From Hydrogenophaga sp. 2FB (GTDB taxonomy: Bacteria > Pseudomonadota > Gammaproteobacteria > Burkholderiales > Burkholderiaceae_C): a stretch of DNA of 64,000 nucleotides. Made by a program: the position numbers and the translations under genes. The stretch spans positions 38,074 through 102,073 of the forward strand of contig NZ_SCML01000020.1 of assembly GCF_005503365.1 (NCBI RefSeq). The letters run 5' to 3'. Positions within the stretch are counted from its first letter, which is position 1, and every line of letters starts with the position of its first letter. Below the pieces are notes generated by a model. That model made no database searches and was not told the DNA's origin. It worked only from the letters and a program-made list of their open reading frames with translations. Shown in pieces: positions 38,381-47,301 of this stretch.

Positions 38381-39931
38381 TCAGCCGTGTTGCTGCAACA
38401 CCCGCCGGTACTGCACCGCCTCGGCCACGTGCCCCACACCCACCGCATCCGCGCCGGCCAGATCGGCGATGGTGCGCGCCACCCGCAGCGCGCGGTGGGT
38501 GCTGCGCGCGCTCCAGCCCAGGCGGGCGGCGGTGGTTTGCAGGAATTGCAGCGCCTCGGCTTCGGCGTTCGCGTGCTGGTCGAGCGCCTGGCCGGCCAGG
38601 GCCTGGTTGGGGGTGCGTTGGCGTTGGTGCGCACGCTGCCGCGCAGCGATCACGCGCTCGCGCACCTGCGCACTGGGTTCACCAGCACTACCGCGCAACA
38701 GGGCATGGGACGCCAGCGCCGGCACCTCCACGTGCAGGTCGATGCGGTCGAGCAAGGGCCCGCTGAGCTTGCCCTGGTAACGGGCGACCTGGTCGGGCGT
38801 GTCGCGGCAGGCCTTGCTGGGGTGGCCGAGAAAGCCGCAGGGGCAGGGGTTCATCGCGCCAATCAACCGGAAGCGCGCCGGGAACTCGCTTTGTGCCGTG
38901 GCGCGCGAAATGCGGATGTGGCCACTCTCCAGAGGCTCGCGCAGCGCTTCGAGCGCGGCGCGCGGGAACTCGGGCAATTCGTCCAGAAAGAGGACGCCGT
39001 GGTGCGCCAGCGAGATCTCGCCCGGGCGCGGAGGTGAGCCCCCACCCACCAGCGCCACCGCGCTGGCGCTGTGGTGCGGCGCGCAGGTGGGGCGTTGGCC
39101 CCAGCGCTCGAGCGTGAAGCGCCCGGCCAGCGAGGCGACCGCCGCAGCCTCCAGCGCCTCGGTCGTGTCCATGGGCGGCAGCAGGCCGGCGAAGCGCTGG
39201 GCCAACATGGATTTGCCCGAGCCCGGTGGGCCGACCATCAGGATGCTGTGGCCGCCCGCGGCCGCGATTTCCAGCGCGCGCTTGGCCGCGGCCTGGCCTT
39301 TCACGTCGGCGAGGTCGGCGTAGGCGGGTTCGCTGCCGAGCGCGGTGGGCGCCAGGCGGGTCCAGCTGTCGGCGTCCGGTGGCACGCCGTCGGCCAGGCG
39401 TTCGGGCAGGAAGCGGGCGACCACGTCGAGCAGGTGGTGCGCGCGGTAGACCTGGGCCGTGGGCACGAGGGCGGCCTCTTCGGCGCTGCCCGGTGGCAGC
39501 ACGAGGCGGGTGGGTTCGTTGGACGCCGCGTCGTTGCGGTGCAGCGCCAGGCTCATGGCGAGCGCGCCGCGCACCGGGCGCAGTTCGCCGCCCAGCGAGA
39601 GCTCACCCGCGAACTCCCAGCCGGCCAGCCGCGCGCCGTCGATCTGGCCGCTGGCGGCGAGGATGCCCAGCGCGATCGGCAAGTCAAAGCGCCCGGAGTC
39701 CTTGGGCAGATCGGCCGGCGCGAGGTTGACGGTGATGCGCTTGTTCGACGGAAAGTCGAGCCCGGCGTTGGCGATGGCCGAGCGCACGCGCTCGCGTGCC
39801 TCCTTCACCTCGGTGTCGGCCAGGCCCACCAGGGTGAAGCTGGGCAGGCCGTTGGCCAGATGCACCTCCACACACACCGGTCGCGCGTCCAGACCGAGCA
39901 AGGCGCGACTGCGCACCAAAGACAGACCCAT
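38381..39931 (-). CDS. comM: YifB/ComM-type magnesium-chelatase-like AAA+ ATPase
   Basis: 516 residues: an N-terminal ChlI-like (Lon-protease-related) subdomain (about 20-140), then an AAA core with GPPGSGKSMLAQRF (about 220-233), DELPEF (about 301) and C-terminal Mg-chelatase domain. ComM promotes branch migration of incoming single-stranded DNA during natural transformation. The start MGLSLVRSRALLGL at 39931 agrees with the family N terminus; 9 codons upstream in frame are not conserved. Monocistronic; upstream lies the 349-base regulatory region of glnK. Confidence 0.9.
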   Translation of the reverse strand: MGLSLVRSRALLGLDARPVCVEVHLANGLPSFTLVGLADTEVKEARERVRSAIANAGLDFPSNKRITVNLAPADLPKDSGRFDLPIALGILAASGQIDGARLAGWEFAGELSLGGELRPVRGALAMSLALHRNDAASNEPTRLVLPPGSAEEAALVPTAQVYRAHHLLDVVARFLPERLADGVPPDADSWTRLAPTALGSEPAYADLADVKGQAAAKRALEIAAAGGHSILMVGPPGSGKSMLAQRFAGLLPPMDTTEALEAAAVASLAGRFTLERWGQRPTCAPHHSASAVALVGGGSPPRPGEISLAHHGVLFLDELPEFPRAALEALREPLESGHIRISRATAQSEFPARFRLIGAMNPCPCGFLGHPSKACRDTPDQVARYQGKLSGPLLDRIDLHVEVPALASHALLRGSAGEPSAQVRERVIAARQRAHQRQRTPNQALAGQALDQHANAEAEALQFLQTTAARLGWSARSTHRALRVARTIADLAGADAVGVGHVAEAVQYRRVLQQHG

Positions 39932-39998
39932 GGTGAAGAACTCCCTGTTCTGGTGCAAATAGGAACCGGCCGCTGCCGCCCATGCCCGACAAGAAAGC

Positions 39999-40028
39999 GC
40001 ACCCGGTTGGTGCGCACATCTTTGGTGT
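39999..40028 (+). promoter_or_regulatory. Tandem NtrC-type binding sites upstream of glnK
   Basis: GCACC-CGGTT-GGTGC at 39999-40013 is a perfect match to the NtrC consensus (GCACC, five bases, GGTGC). A weaker second site, GCACA-TCTTT-GGTGT, is at 40014-40028. They lie about 140 and 125 bases upstream of the sigma-54 promoter, a usual enhancer distance. Confidence 0.75.
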
Positions 40029-40148
40029 GTCGGTGCGGGATGGCGCGGTGGGTGGCCGATGGCGCGGTCGCCGCACCTGCGCCCACGCTGGGCAGCAATG
40101 TAGCGGGGCGCCGCGGCGCAAACCCCCAGGGGGTAATGGATGCCGCGG

Positions 40149-40166
40149 CTGGCATGGTCCGTGCTT
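40149..40166 (+). promoter_or_regulatory. Sigma-54 promoter of glnK-amtB
   Basis: CTGGCATGGTCCGTGCTT has the -24 GG (40151-40152) and -12 GC (40163-40164) with the correct 10-base gap and a TGGCA context. With the NtrC sites upstream it predicts nitrogen-limitation control. The rest of the 349-base gap between comM and glnK shows no gene. Confidence 0.8.
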
Positions 40167-40265
40167 GGGGTTGTAAGCGATTGAATCCGGGCCGTGAAGT
40201 TCCATGGTCCATCCGCAGCAAACCGCGGTGTGTCGGCCTTCCGGCTTGATCACCCACCGATCTAG

Positions 40266-40619
<354 letters not shown>

Positions 40620-40650
40620 TCGCCGCCCCGAACAAGAAGGATCAACCAAC

Positions 40651-42090
40651 ATGAAAAAACTCATTGCAACGCTGTTCCTGGGCATGGGGCTGGCTTTTGG
40701 CGGCTTGAACGCCATCGCGCAGACGCCCGCACCCACCGAAGCGCCGGCCGCGGCCGCCCCTGCCGCGGACGCAGCGGCCACGCCCGCCGCCGCGCCCGCG
40801 CCGGCCGAAGCCGCACCGGCTGCGGCGCCCGCTGCCGCTGAAGCAGCCCCGGCCGCCGAAGCCCCCGCGCCCAAGCTGGACACCGGCGACACCGCCTGGA
40901 TGCTGACCTCCACCATGCTGGTCATCCTGATGATCGTCCCGGGCCTGGCCTTGTTCTACGGCGGCCTGGCCCGCTCGAAGAACATGCTGTCGGTGCTGGT
41001 GCAGGTGTTCGTCATCTTCTCGCTCATCACCATCCTGTGGTGCGTCTACGGCTACAGCCTGTCGTTCGCGGGCGAAGGCAAGTTCGTGGGCGGCTTCGAC
41101 AAGGTGTTCCTGAAGGGCATCACGGCCGAGACCATGTCGGGTCTGCTGCCGACGATCCCCGAGTTCGTCTTCGTGGCCTTCCAGTCGACCTTCGCGGCCA
41201 TCACCTGCGCGCTGATCGTGGGCTCGTTCGCCGAGCGCATCAAGTTCTCCGCCGTGCTGCTGTTCTCCGTCATCTGGTTCACCTTCAGCTACATCCCGAT
41301 GGCCCACATGGTCTGGGGCGGTGGTCTGCTGGGCGCTGACGGCGCGCTGGACTTCGCCGGCGGCACCGTGGTGCACATCAACGCCGGTATTGCTGGCCTG
41401 GTGGGTGCCTACGTGGTCGGCAAGCGCATCGGCTACGGCAAGGAAGCGCTCACGCCGCACAGCCTGACGCTCACCATGGTCGGCGCCTCGCTGCTGTGGG
41501 TCGGCTGGTTCGGCTTCAACGCCGGCTCCGCCGGTGCTGCCAACGGCATTGCCGGCCTGGCCTTCATCAACACCATCCTCGCCACCGGCGCGGCCACGCT
41601 GTCCTGGATTGCCGGCGAAGCGCTGCACAAGGGCAAGGGCTCGATGCTGGGTGCTGCCTCCGGTGCGGTCGCAGGCCTGGTGGCGGTCACGCCGGCCGCC
41701 GGTTTCATCGGCCCGATGGGCTCCATCATCCTGGGCCTGATCGCCGGTCTGGTCTGCCTGTGGGGTGTGGGTGGCCTGAAGAAGCTGCTGGGTGCCGACG
41801 ACGCGTTCGACGTGTTCGGCGTGCACGGTGTCGGCGGTATCGTCGGCGCCATCCTGACGGCGGTTTTCGCGGCCTCCAGCCTGGGTGGCGTCAAGGCCGA
41901 CGACTACGCCATCGGCGCGCAAGTGTGGATCCAGGTCAAGAGCGTGCTACTGACCATCGTCTGGTCTGGCGTCGTGTCGTTCGTGGCCTACAAGGTGGTC
42001 GACATGCTGGTCGGTCTGCGCGTCACCGAAGAAGCCGAACGCGAAGGCCTGGACATCACCTCGCACGGCGAGACGGCGTACAACCGCTGA
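40651..42090 (+). CDS. amtB: Ammonium transporter
   Basis: 479 residues. A cleavable signal peptide (MKKLIATLFLGMGLAFGGLNAIAQ) is followed by an unusual Ala/Pro/Glu-rich stretch (about residues 25-75), and then the eleven-helix Amt channel from TAWMLTSTML. Family residues are visible: AHMVWGGG, HSLTLTMVGASLLWVGWFGFNAGSA in the pore and FGVHGVGGIVGAI with the second pore His. It carries ammonium across the inner membrane and is gated by GlnK encoded just upstream. A strong terminator follows. The low-complexity spacer would lie in the periplasm before helix 1. Confidence 0.95.
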   Translation: MKKLIATLFLGMGLAFGGLNAIAQTPAPTEAPAAAAPAADAAATPAAAPAPAEAAPAAAPAAAEAAPAAEAPAPKLDTGDTAWMLTSTMLVILMIVPGLALFYGGLARSKNMLSVLVQVFVIFSLITILWCVYGYSLSFAGEGKFVGGFDKVFLKGITAETMSGLLPTIPEFVFVAFQSTFAAITCALIVGSFAERIKFSAVLLFSVIWFTFSYIPMAHMVWGGGLLGADGALDFAGGTVVHINAGIAGLVGAYVVGKRIGYGKEALTPHSLTLTMVGASLLWVGWFGFNAGSAGAANGIAGLAFINTILATGAATLSWIAGEALHKGKGSMLGAASGAVAGLVAVTPAAGFIGPMGSIILGLIAGLVCLWGVGGLKKLLGADDAFDVFGVHGVGGIVGAILTAVFAASSLGGVKADDYAIGAQVWIQVKSVLLTIVWSGVVSFVAYKVVDMLVGLRVTEEAEREGLDITSHGETAYNR

Positions 42091-42115
42091 TCGCTTCAGG
42101 TTTCTCCTGAGATCG

Positions 42116-42147
42116 AACCCACGGGCCGCGAGGTCCGTGGGTTTTTT
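42116..42147 (+). terminator. Rho-independent terminator of glnK-amtB
   Basis: Stem AACCCACGG with its exact complement around a 10-base loop, followed by six T, 25 bases after the amtB stop codon. Confidence 0.9.
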
Positions 42148-42218
42148 CATGGGCCGGAGGCCAAGCCGCTAAGCTCGCGGCACCCGTGGCGCACGCCACT
42201 TCACCGGGATGGGCAGGC

Positions 42219-43220
42219 ATGGCGCGACGCTGGTTCCTGAAATGCGGATGGATGTGGCTGGCCGGGACGGCGCTGCTGGCGGGCTGCGCCCATCCGCCGA
42301 CCGCCACCGACATCCTGGGCATTGCGTTCGTGCGCGTGCCCGCGGGCGAGTTTTCGATGGGCAGCGACGAACCGGTGCCCGCGCTGGCGGCGGCCTACCC
42401 AGGGCTTGAGCGCTCCCGCTTCGAAGGCCTGTCGGACGAAGCGCCGGTGCACCGCGTGCGCATCACGAAACCGTTCGAGATGAGCCGCCACGAGATCACC
42501 GTTGGCCAGTTCCGCGCGTTTCTTCAGCGCTCGGGCCACGTCCCGGAATCGATCGCCGACGGCACCGGTGGCTACGGCTATAACGCCGCCTACGACCCCG
42601 CCACCAGCCCGCGGGGCGATGCTTTCGAGGGCCGCCTGCCCAAGTACTCCTGGCAGAACCCCGGCTTCGCGCAAGGCGACGACCACCCCGTCGTCAACGT
42701 CACCTGGAACGACGCGGTCGCGCTGGCCCGTTGGCTGAGCCAACAGGACGGCCGCACCTACCGCCTGCCCACCGAGGCCGAGTGGGAGTACGCGTGCCGC
42801 GCGGGCGGGACGGGCCGCTACCAGCATGGCGACGACCCCGCGCAACTGGTTCGCGTGGGCAACACCTTCGACGAAGACGCCGCCGCGAACTGGCCCGCCT
42901 GGCGCGAGCGTGCGGTGCCCGGCCGCGATGGCCATGCGTTCACCGCACCGGTGGGCTCGTACGCGCCGAACGCCTTCGGGCTGTTCGACCTGCACGGCAA
43001 TGTGTGGGAGTGGGTGTCGGACTGGCACGGGGACCACTACTACGCGCAGTCACCCACGGACGACCCTATCGGCCCGGTCGATGGCGCGGTGAAAGTGCGC
43101 CGGGGCGGCTCCTGGCACACGTGGCCGCTCTACACGCGCTGCGCGTTCCGCAACTGGAACACGGTGCAGACGCGCTACACGCTGGTGGGTATCCGGCTGG
43201 TGCGCGAAGCGCGGCCTTGA
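42219..43220 (+). CDS. Formylglycine-enzyme-like (SUMF1 domain) lipoprotein
   Basis: 333 residues. The N terminus MARRWFLKCGWMWLAGTALLAGC ends in a lipobox (LAGC), so the mature protein is probably membrane-anchored in the periplasm. The rest is an FGE-sulfatase fold: VPAGEFSMGS, HEITVGQFRAF, LPTEAEWEYACRAG, GNVWEWVSDW and RRGGSW. The two catalytic cysteines of true formylglycine-generating enzyme near the C terminus are not both present (GGSWHTWP, RCAFRNW), so it may be a structural or substrate-binding relative. No sulfatase gene is adjacent. Confidence 0.85.
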   Translation: MARRWFLKCGWMWLAGTALLAGCAHPPTATDILGIAFVRVPAGEFSMGSDEPVPALAAAYPGLERSRFEGLSDEAPVHRVRITKPFEMSRHEITVGQFRAFLQRSGHVPESIADGTGGYGYNAAYDPATSPRGDAFEGRLPKYSWQNPGFAQGDDHPVVNVTWNDAVALARWLSQQDGRTYRLPTEAEWEYACRAGGTGRYQHGDDPAQLVRVGNTFDEDAAANWPAWRERAVPGRDGHAFTAPVGSYAPNAFGLFDLHGNVWEWVSDWHGDHYYAQSPTDDPIGPVDGAVKVRRGGSWHTWPLYTRCAFRNWNTVQTRYTLVGIRLVREARP

Positions 43221-43227
43221 CGGGGCT

Positions 43228-44193
43228 TCAATCGAGGCGGATGCCGGCTTGATGCACCACCTTGCCCCACTTGTCGTATTCGCTGCGCACAAAGCGCTGG
43301 AGTTCTTCGGGCGTGCTGCCCGCGGGCTCGGCGCCGAGCGCTTTCAGGCGTTGCAACAGGGCCGGGTCCTTGAGCGCGCTCACCACCTCGGCGTTCAGCT
43401 TGCGCACGATGGCAGGCGAAGTGCCGGCCGGTGCGAACAGACCGTACCAGGCGCTCACTTCGTAACCGGGAACGCCGGACTCCGCGATGGTCGGCACCTC
43501 GGGAAAAACGGACGAGCGCCGGGCGTTGGCCACCGCGATCGGGCGCAGCTTGCCGGCGCGGATGTGGGGCTCGACGGTGGCCAGGTCGAAGGTCATGCTG
43601 ACCTGTCCGGCCACCACGTCGGTCACGCCTTGCACCACGCCCTTGTACGGCACGTGCACGATGTCCACGTGCGCCATGGTCTTGAGCAGCTCACCGGCCA
43701 GGTGTTGCGACGCCCCCGCGCCGCCGGAGGCATAGGTCAGCTTGCCGGGGTTGGCCTTGGCGTAGGCCAGCAGCGAGCGCATGTCGGTCGCTGGCACGGA
43801 GGGGTTCGTCACCAGCATCAGCGTGCCGCTGGCCACCAGGCTGATGGGCGTGAAGTCCTTCAGCGTGTCGTAGGGCATGCGCGAGAACAGGTGGGCGTTC
43901 ACCGCGTTGGTGCCGATCGAGCCCATCAACAACGTGAGGCCATCGGGCTTGCTCTTGGCCACCGTGTCCGCGCCGATGTTGCCGCTGGCACCGGGCTTGT
44001 TCTCCACCACGAAGGCCTGGCCCAGCCGCGTGCTGGCGTGTTGCGCGATCGCGCGCGCCAGGATGTCGGTCAGGCCGCCGGCCTGGAATGGCACCACGAT
44101 GCGCACCGGGGCGCTGGGGTAGTCGCCCGCGCCTTGCGCCGCGGCATTGAGGCTGCAGGCGGCCAGCAGCAAGGGCAGGATGAAGGGGCGCAT
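43228..44193 (-). CDS. Bug/TctC-family periplasmic receptor (tripartite tricarboxylate transport)
   Basis: 321 residues: signal peptide MRPFILPLLLAACSLNAAAQ, then the Bug fold with YPSAPVRIVVPFQAGG, NKPGASGNIGAD and YASGGAGASQHLAGE. It should bind a carboxylate, aromatic acid or similar ligand in the periplasm. No TctA/TctB membrane genes are nearby, so it is an orphan receptor, as many in this order are. The start is the ATG complementary to 44191-44193 because the upstream in-frame extension lacks a signal sequence. It is convergent with the SUMF1 lipoprotein gene. Confidence 0.92.
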   Translation of the reverse strand: MRPFILPLLLAACSLNAAAQGAGDYPSAPVRIVVPFQAGGLTDILARAIAQHASTRLGQAFVVENKPGASGNIGADTVAKSKPDGLTLLMGSIGTNAVNAHLFSRMPYDTLKDFTPISLVASGTLMLVTNPSVPATDMRSLLAYAKANPGKLTYASGGAGASQHLAGELLKTMAHVDIVHVPYKGVVQGVTDVVAGQVSMTFDLATVEPHIRAGKLRPIAVANARRSSVFPEVPTIAESGVPGYEVSAWYGLFAPAGTSPAIVRKLNAEVVSALKDPALLQRLKALGAEPAGSTPEELQRFVRSEYDKWGKVVHQAGIRLD

Positions 44194-44400
44194 GGTGTGT
44201 CTCCTCGTTGTGGTGGGCGGCGTGACGAATGCGTGCAACGCCGGTTCGGATCTCGAGGGAATTATTTCCAGCTTGCGCCTTGGCAGGGCTTCCCGCCCAC
44301 TCGGTTTTTCCGCATGGCGCACAAAACGACGGGGGCGTCTGTGTCGAGTCTGTGCGCCTATCATTCGCGTCACAAGATCCACAACCCCAGGGAACCCTCC

Positions 44401-44625
44401 ATGACGCTCTCACCCTTGCGCTTCGTCGCCTGCACCGTGTTCGCCAGTGCATTCACCCTGGGCCTGCCCGGGCAGGCCGCTCAAGACGGTGCGCGCAAGC
44501 CGCCCAGCAAGGTGACGTTTCACAAGTCGCCGTCGGAAGAAGCGCCGGCCGCGCGCGAGAAGCGCCTGCGGCGCGAATGCCAAGGCCGGCCGAATGCCGG
44601 CATGTGCGCGGGCTACACGCGCTGA
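44401..44625 (+). CDS. Small secreted protein, 74 residues, unknown
   Basis: An N-terminal signal peptide (MTLSPLRFVACTVFASAFT, cleavage likely after QAA at about residue 27) is followed by a basic, polar mature part of about 47 residues ending REKRLRRECQGRPNAGMCAGYTR, with two cysteines that could pair. Probably periplasmic. It is preceded by CCAGGGAACCCTCC, a poor ribosome site. It is followed by the TIGR02444 gene 23 bases downstream on the same strand. Function unknown. Confidence 0.65.
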   Translation: MTLSPLRFVACTVFASAFTLGLPGQAAQDGARKPPSKVTFHKSPSEEAPAAREKRLRRECQGRPNAGMCAGYTR

Positions 44626-44648
44626 CCCTGGACACAACCAGGACACCC

Positions 44649-45161
44649 ATGCCCTCCACCGAACCCGGCGATGCGTGGCGCCACGTGCTGGCCCTGTACG
44701 GGCGGCCCGGCGTGGCGCAGGCCTGCCTGCTGTTGCAGGACCGCCTGGACGTGGATGTGCTGGTGATGCTGCACCTGGGCTTCGTGTGCCGGCAACACCG
44801 CCTGCACCTGCAGACCGACCAGATCGAAGCGGCGGATGCGGTGGTGCGCGATTGGCGCGAGCAGGTCGTGCGGCCGCTGCGCGCGGCGCGGCGCGCCATC
44901 GCCAAGGACGACCCGCAGACGCAAGCGCTGCGCCAGCGCGTCCAGCAGGCGGAACTGGCCGCCGAGCAGCACGCCTTCGCCTTGCTGACGGCGATGCCGG
45001 TGTGGGCCGATGCGCCATCGACCACGAACGCCGCTTCGCCCACGGCGTCGGTGGCGCGGTTCTATGCGCAACGCAGCGGCCGCGAGACCGGGCTGAACCG
45101 GCCCGAGATGGTGAGTGCCATCGCACTGCTGAACCAGGCATGGGCTGACGCCCTTTCCTGA
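44649..45161 (+). CDS. TIGR02444/DUF2390 family protein
   Basis: 170 residues. The segment around WRHVLALYGRPGVAQACLLLQDRLDVDVLVMLHLGFV followed by WREQVVRPLRAARR matches the pattern of the DUF2390 family, whose function is not established. It is soluble and largely helical. Start at the ATG before MPSTEPGD; longer in-frame versions have no similarity. No regulator or partner gene gives a clue. Confidence 0.7.
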   Translation: MPSTEPGDAWRHVLALYGRPGVAQACLLLQDRLDVDVLVMLHLGFVCRQHRLHLQTDQIEAADAVVRDWREQVVRPLRAARRAIAKDDPQTQALRQRVQQAELAAEQHAFALLTAMPVWADAPSTTNAASPTASVARFYAQRSGRETGLNRPEMVSAIALLNQAWADALS

Positions 45162-45318
45162 CACGCTGTCCTGCGTGAGGCGGTAGTGCTGTGCGCGCTG
45201 GCGCTTTCATTTGTCTGCACCAAGACGCTTGGCGACCTTTCGTCGGCGCGCCGGCGCACGCCCTTTCCGCAGACCTTTCTTCCCATAGTCAGACGCCAGC
45301 GCGTGCGGGACACCCCCG

Positions 45319-45359
45319 TTGACAAGCATTTTCCGTCTTGTATAGTCCGGACAAATAAA
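45319..45359 (+). promoter_or_regulatory. Sigma-70 promoter with overlapping operator for the ubiD operon
   Basis: TTGACA (45319-45324), 16 bases, TATAGT (45341-45346). The -10 box runs into TATAGTCCGGACAAATAAA (45341-45359), with the palindrome GTCCGGAC. The same element appears over the -10 boxes of the two promoters at 50921-50958 and 51007-51047. Predicted transcription start is about 45353, 24 bases before the ubiD ATG. Confidence 0.75.
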
Positions 45360-45376
45360 CCCAAGACGGAGACAAC

Positions 45377-46849
45377 ATGCAAGCTGTGCTCAGCCTGTCG
45401 GCTGCCATTGAAGAAGCCCAGGCCCACGACGATCTGCTGCGCATCACGCGCGAAGCCGACCCCTATCTCGAAGTGGCCGCCATCGCGCGCACCACCGACA
45501 ACGGACCGATGGTGGTGTTCGACCAATTGCGCGGACAAGCCGGGCAGCGCATCGTCACCAACGTGTTCGGCGACCGCCAGCGCATTGCCCGCTGGTGCGG
45601 CGTGGACGCGGTCGACCTGCCGCGCCGCATCGCCGACGCGGCGCTGAACCCGATCCCTTCGCAGGTCACGGACCGGGCGGCGAGCCAGCAGAACGTGATC
45701 ACCAGCGGCATCGACCTGTTCAAGACCTTGCCGCTAGCGCAGCAGACCAGGGACGATGCGGGTTGCGTGATCACCGGCGGCCTGGCGCTCGTGCGCGACC
45801 CCGACACCGGCGCTTTCAACGGCTCGTACCACCGCATGCGCGTGCTCGGCCCGAACCTCACCTGCATCACCATCCAGGCCGGTCGCCACCTGCTGGAAAT
45901 CGCGCGCAAGCTGCGCGCGCGCGGCGAGAGGCGCATCCCCATCAGCGTGAACATCGGCGCGGGCCCTGCCGTGCTGCTGGCCTGTTCGGGCAGCACGCAG
46001 CAGACCTTGACGCCGTTGGGCTACGACGAACTGGGCATGGCCGGCGCTCTGCAGGGCACAGCGGTGGAGATCGCACCGTGCCGCACGCAGGACGGCGCGT
46101 GGAGCCTGGCCGAGGCCGAGTACGTGCTCGAGGGCTACATCGACACCGACCGCCTGACCTCCGAAGAGGACTCGGGCAAGGACGGCGAGAAGGGCATGAT
46201 GCCCGAGGCCGGCGGCTACATGGGCCGCGCCTGGCGGGTGTGGGAATTCAACGTGACCGCCATCACCCACCGCCACAACCCGGTGTACTGGTTCCCTCTC
46301 GCGGTCAACGCCGAGACCACCAACCTGATGGCGCTGCCCGCCGAGGCTTCGGTGTTCGACGCCTGCCGCCGCATCAGCCCGCGCGTGTTCGACAACTGCC
46401 ACGTTCTGCAGGCCATGCGCGGTTGCCTGGGCGTGGTGATCCGCATCAACCGCAAGAGCTTTCGCGACGAAGGCCTGCAGAACAACCTGGCCTTCGGCGC
46501 GCTCTCGGCGCACTCCGATCTGGGCTGGGTGATCGCGGTGGACCACGACATCGATCTCACCAATGCCGACGATGTGATGTGGGCCGTGATCACGCGCTCG
46601 GACATGCGCGAAGGCCTGATGCTCTCGCCGCGCGCCAAGGTCAGCGGCATGTTGGCCGAGGGCGACGCGGCCGGCACCGGCCGCAAGGTCTACATCGACG
46701 CGACCGCCCCGTTCAGCAAGTCCGACCGTTACCAGCGCGGCCGGTTCGAGAACGTGGTGATCGAAGACTGGATCGGCGCCGAAGCCGCCGCCAAGCTGCG
46801 CGCGCGCCAGCCCGACTACGTTGCTTCCATGCTGTCACGCGGTTATTGA
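45377..46849 (+). CDS. UbiD-family decarboxylase
   Basis: 490 residues of the prenylated-FMN-dependent UbiD family. Recognisable blocks are the N-terminal GPMVVFDQL, NGSYHRMR, the VLEG followed by the PEAGGYMGR loop that carries the conserved Glu residues, and VTAITHRHNPVYW in the core. It decarboxylates (or carboxylates) an aromatic or alpha,beta-unsaturated acid, using cofactor made by the UbiX encoded two genes downstream. It is not ubiquinone UbiD by context. GGAG lies 7 bases before the ATG. It begins an operon with a TIGR04076 protein, UbiX, a DUF169 protein and a Bug receptor, under a promoter with a putative GntR operator. Confidence 0.9.
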   Translation: MQAVLSLSAAIEEAQAHDDLLRITREADPYLEVAAIARTTDNGPMVVFDQLRGQAGQRIVTNVFGDRQRIARWCGVDAVDLPRRIADAALNPIPSQVTDRAASQQNVITSGIDLFKTLPLAQQTRDDAGCVITGGLALVRDPDTGAFNGSYHRMRVLGPNLTCITIQAGRHLLEIARKLRARGERRIPISVNIGAGPAVLLACSGSTQQTLTPLGYDELGMAGALQGTAVEIAPCRTQDGAWSLAEAEYVLEGYIDTDRLTSEEDSGKDGEKGMMPEAGGYMGRAWRVWEFNVTAITHRHNPVYWFPLAVNAETTNLMALPAEASVFDACRRISPRVFDNCHVLQAMRGCLGVVIRINRKSFRDEGLQNNLAFGALSAHSDLGWVIAVDHDIDLTNADDVMWAVITRSDMREGLMLSPRAKVSGMLAEGDAAGTGRKVYIDATAPFSKSDRYQRGRFENVVIEDWIGAEAAAKLRARQPDYVASMLSRGY

Positions 46850-46872
46850 CGCTTTTCTGAAAGGCCAGCCCC

Positions 46873-47301
46873 ATGAGCGATTCCACCCCACCCTCAAAGC
46901 CAGCCAGACCCTTCAACTGGGACAAGTTCCAGGGGAACATGGGCTACACCGACGAGCAGATGGCGGAGTTCCGCGCCGACGAGCGCCGACGGCGCGCGGC
47001 CGAGGCCCTGCCCGAAGCCAACCGCCGCACCGTCGTCGCCACCGTCGTTGCCAGCCACGGCTGCGCCGCCGGTTTCAAGAATGGCGACCGCATCGAGGTC
47101 AGCGCCGCCGGCGTGGTGAAGTCCTGCAACATCTGCATCTACGCCGTGGCGCCCATGACCATTCACGCGGCCATGGCGCACGACCGCATCGCCGAGGGCC
47201 TGGACCCCAACGGCATGTGGTTCAACGCCTACAGCTGCCAGGACGCAGGCTTCTGCAACGGCAGCTGGGGCCAGGTGAGCTTCAAGGTGAGCGTCGAATG
47301 A
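46873..47301 (+). CDS. TIGR04076-family protein, putative accessory subunit of the UbiD enzyme
   Basis: 142 residues: a polar N-terminal third, then a TIGR04076-like domain (about 53-140) with VASHGCAAGFKNGDRIEV, a C-x-x-C pair in SCNIC, a further Cys in SCQDAGFC, and GQVSFKVSVE at the end. The five cysteines could hold a metal. Small proteins of this sort accompany some UbiD-like decarboxylases, so a subunit role is plausible but inferred from gene order. It lies 23 bases after ubiD, and its stop overlaps the start of ubiX. Confidence 0.72.
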   Translation: MSDSTPPSKPARPFNWDKFQGNMGYTDEQMAEFRADERRRRAAEALPEANRRTVVATVVASHGCAAGFKNGDRIEVSAAGVVKSCNICIYAVAPMTIHAAMAHDRIAEGLDPNGMWFNAYSCQDAGFCNGSWGQVSFKVSVE

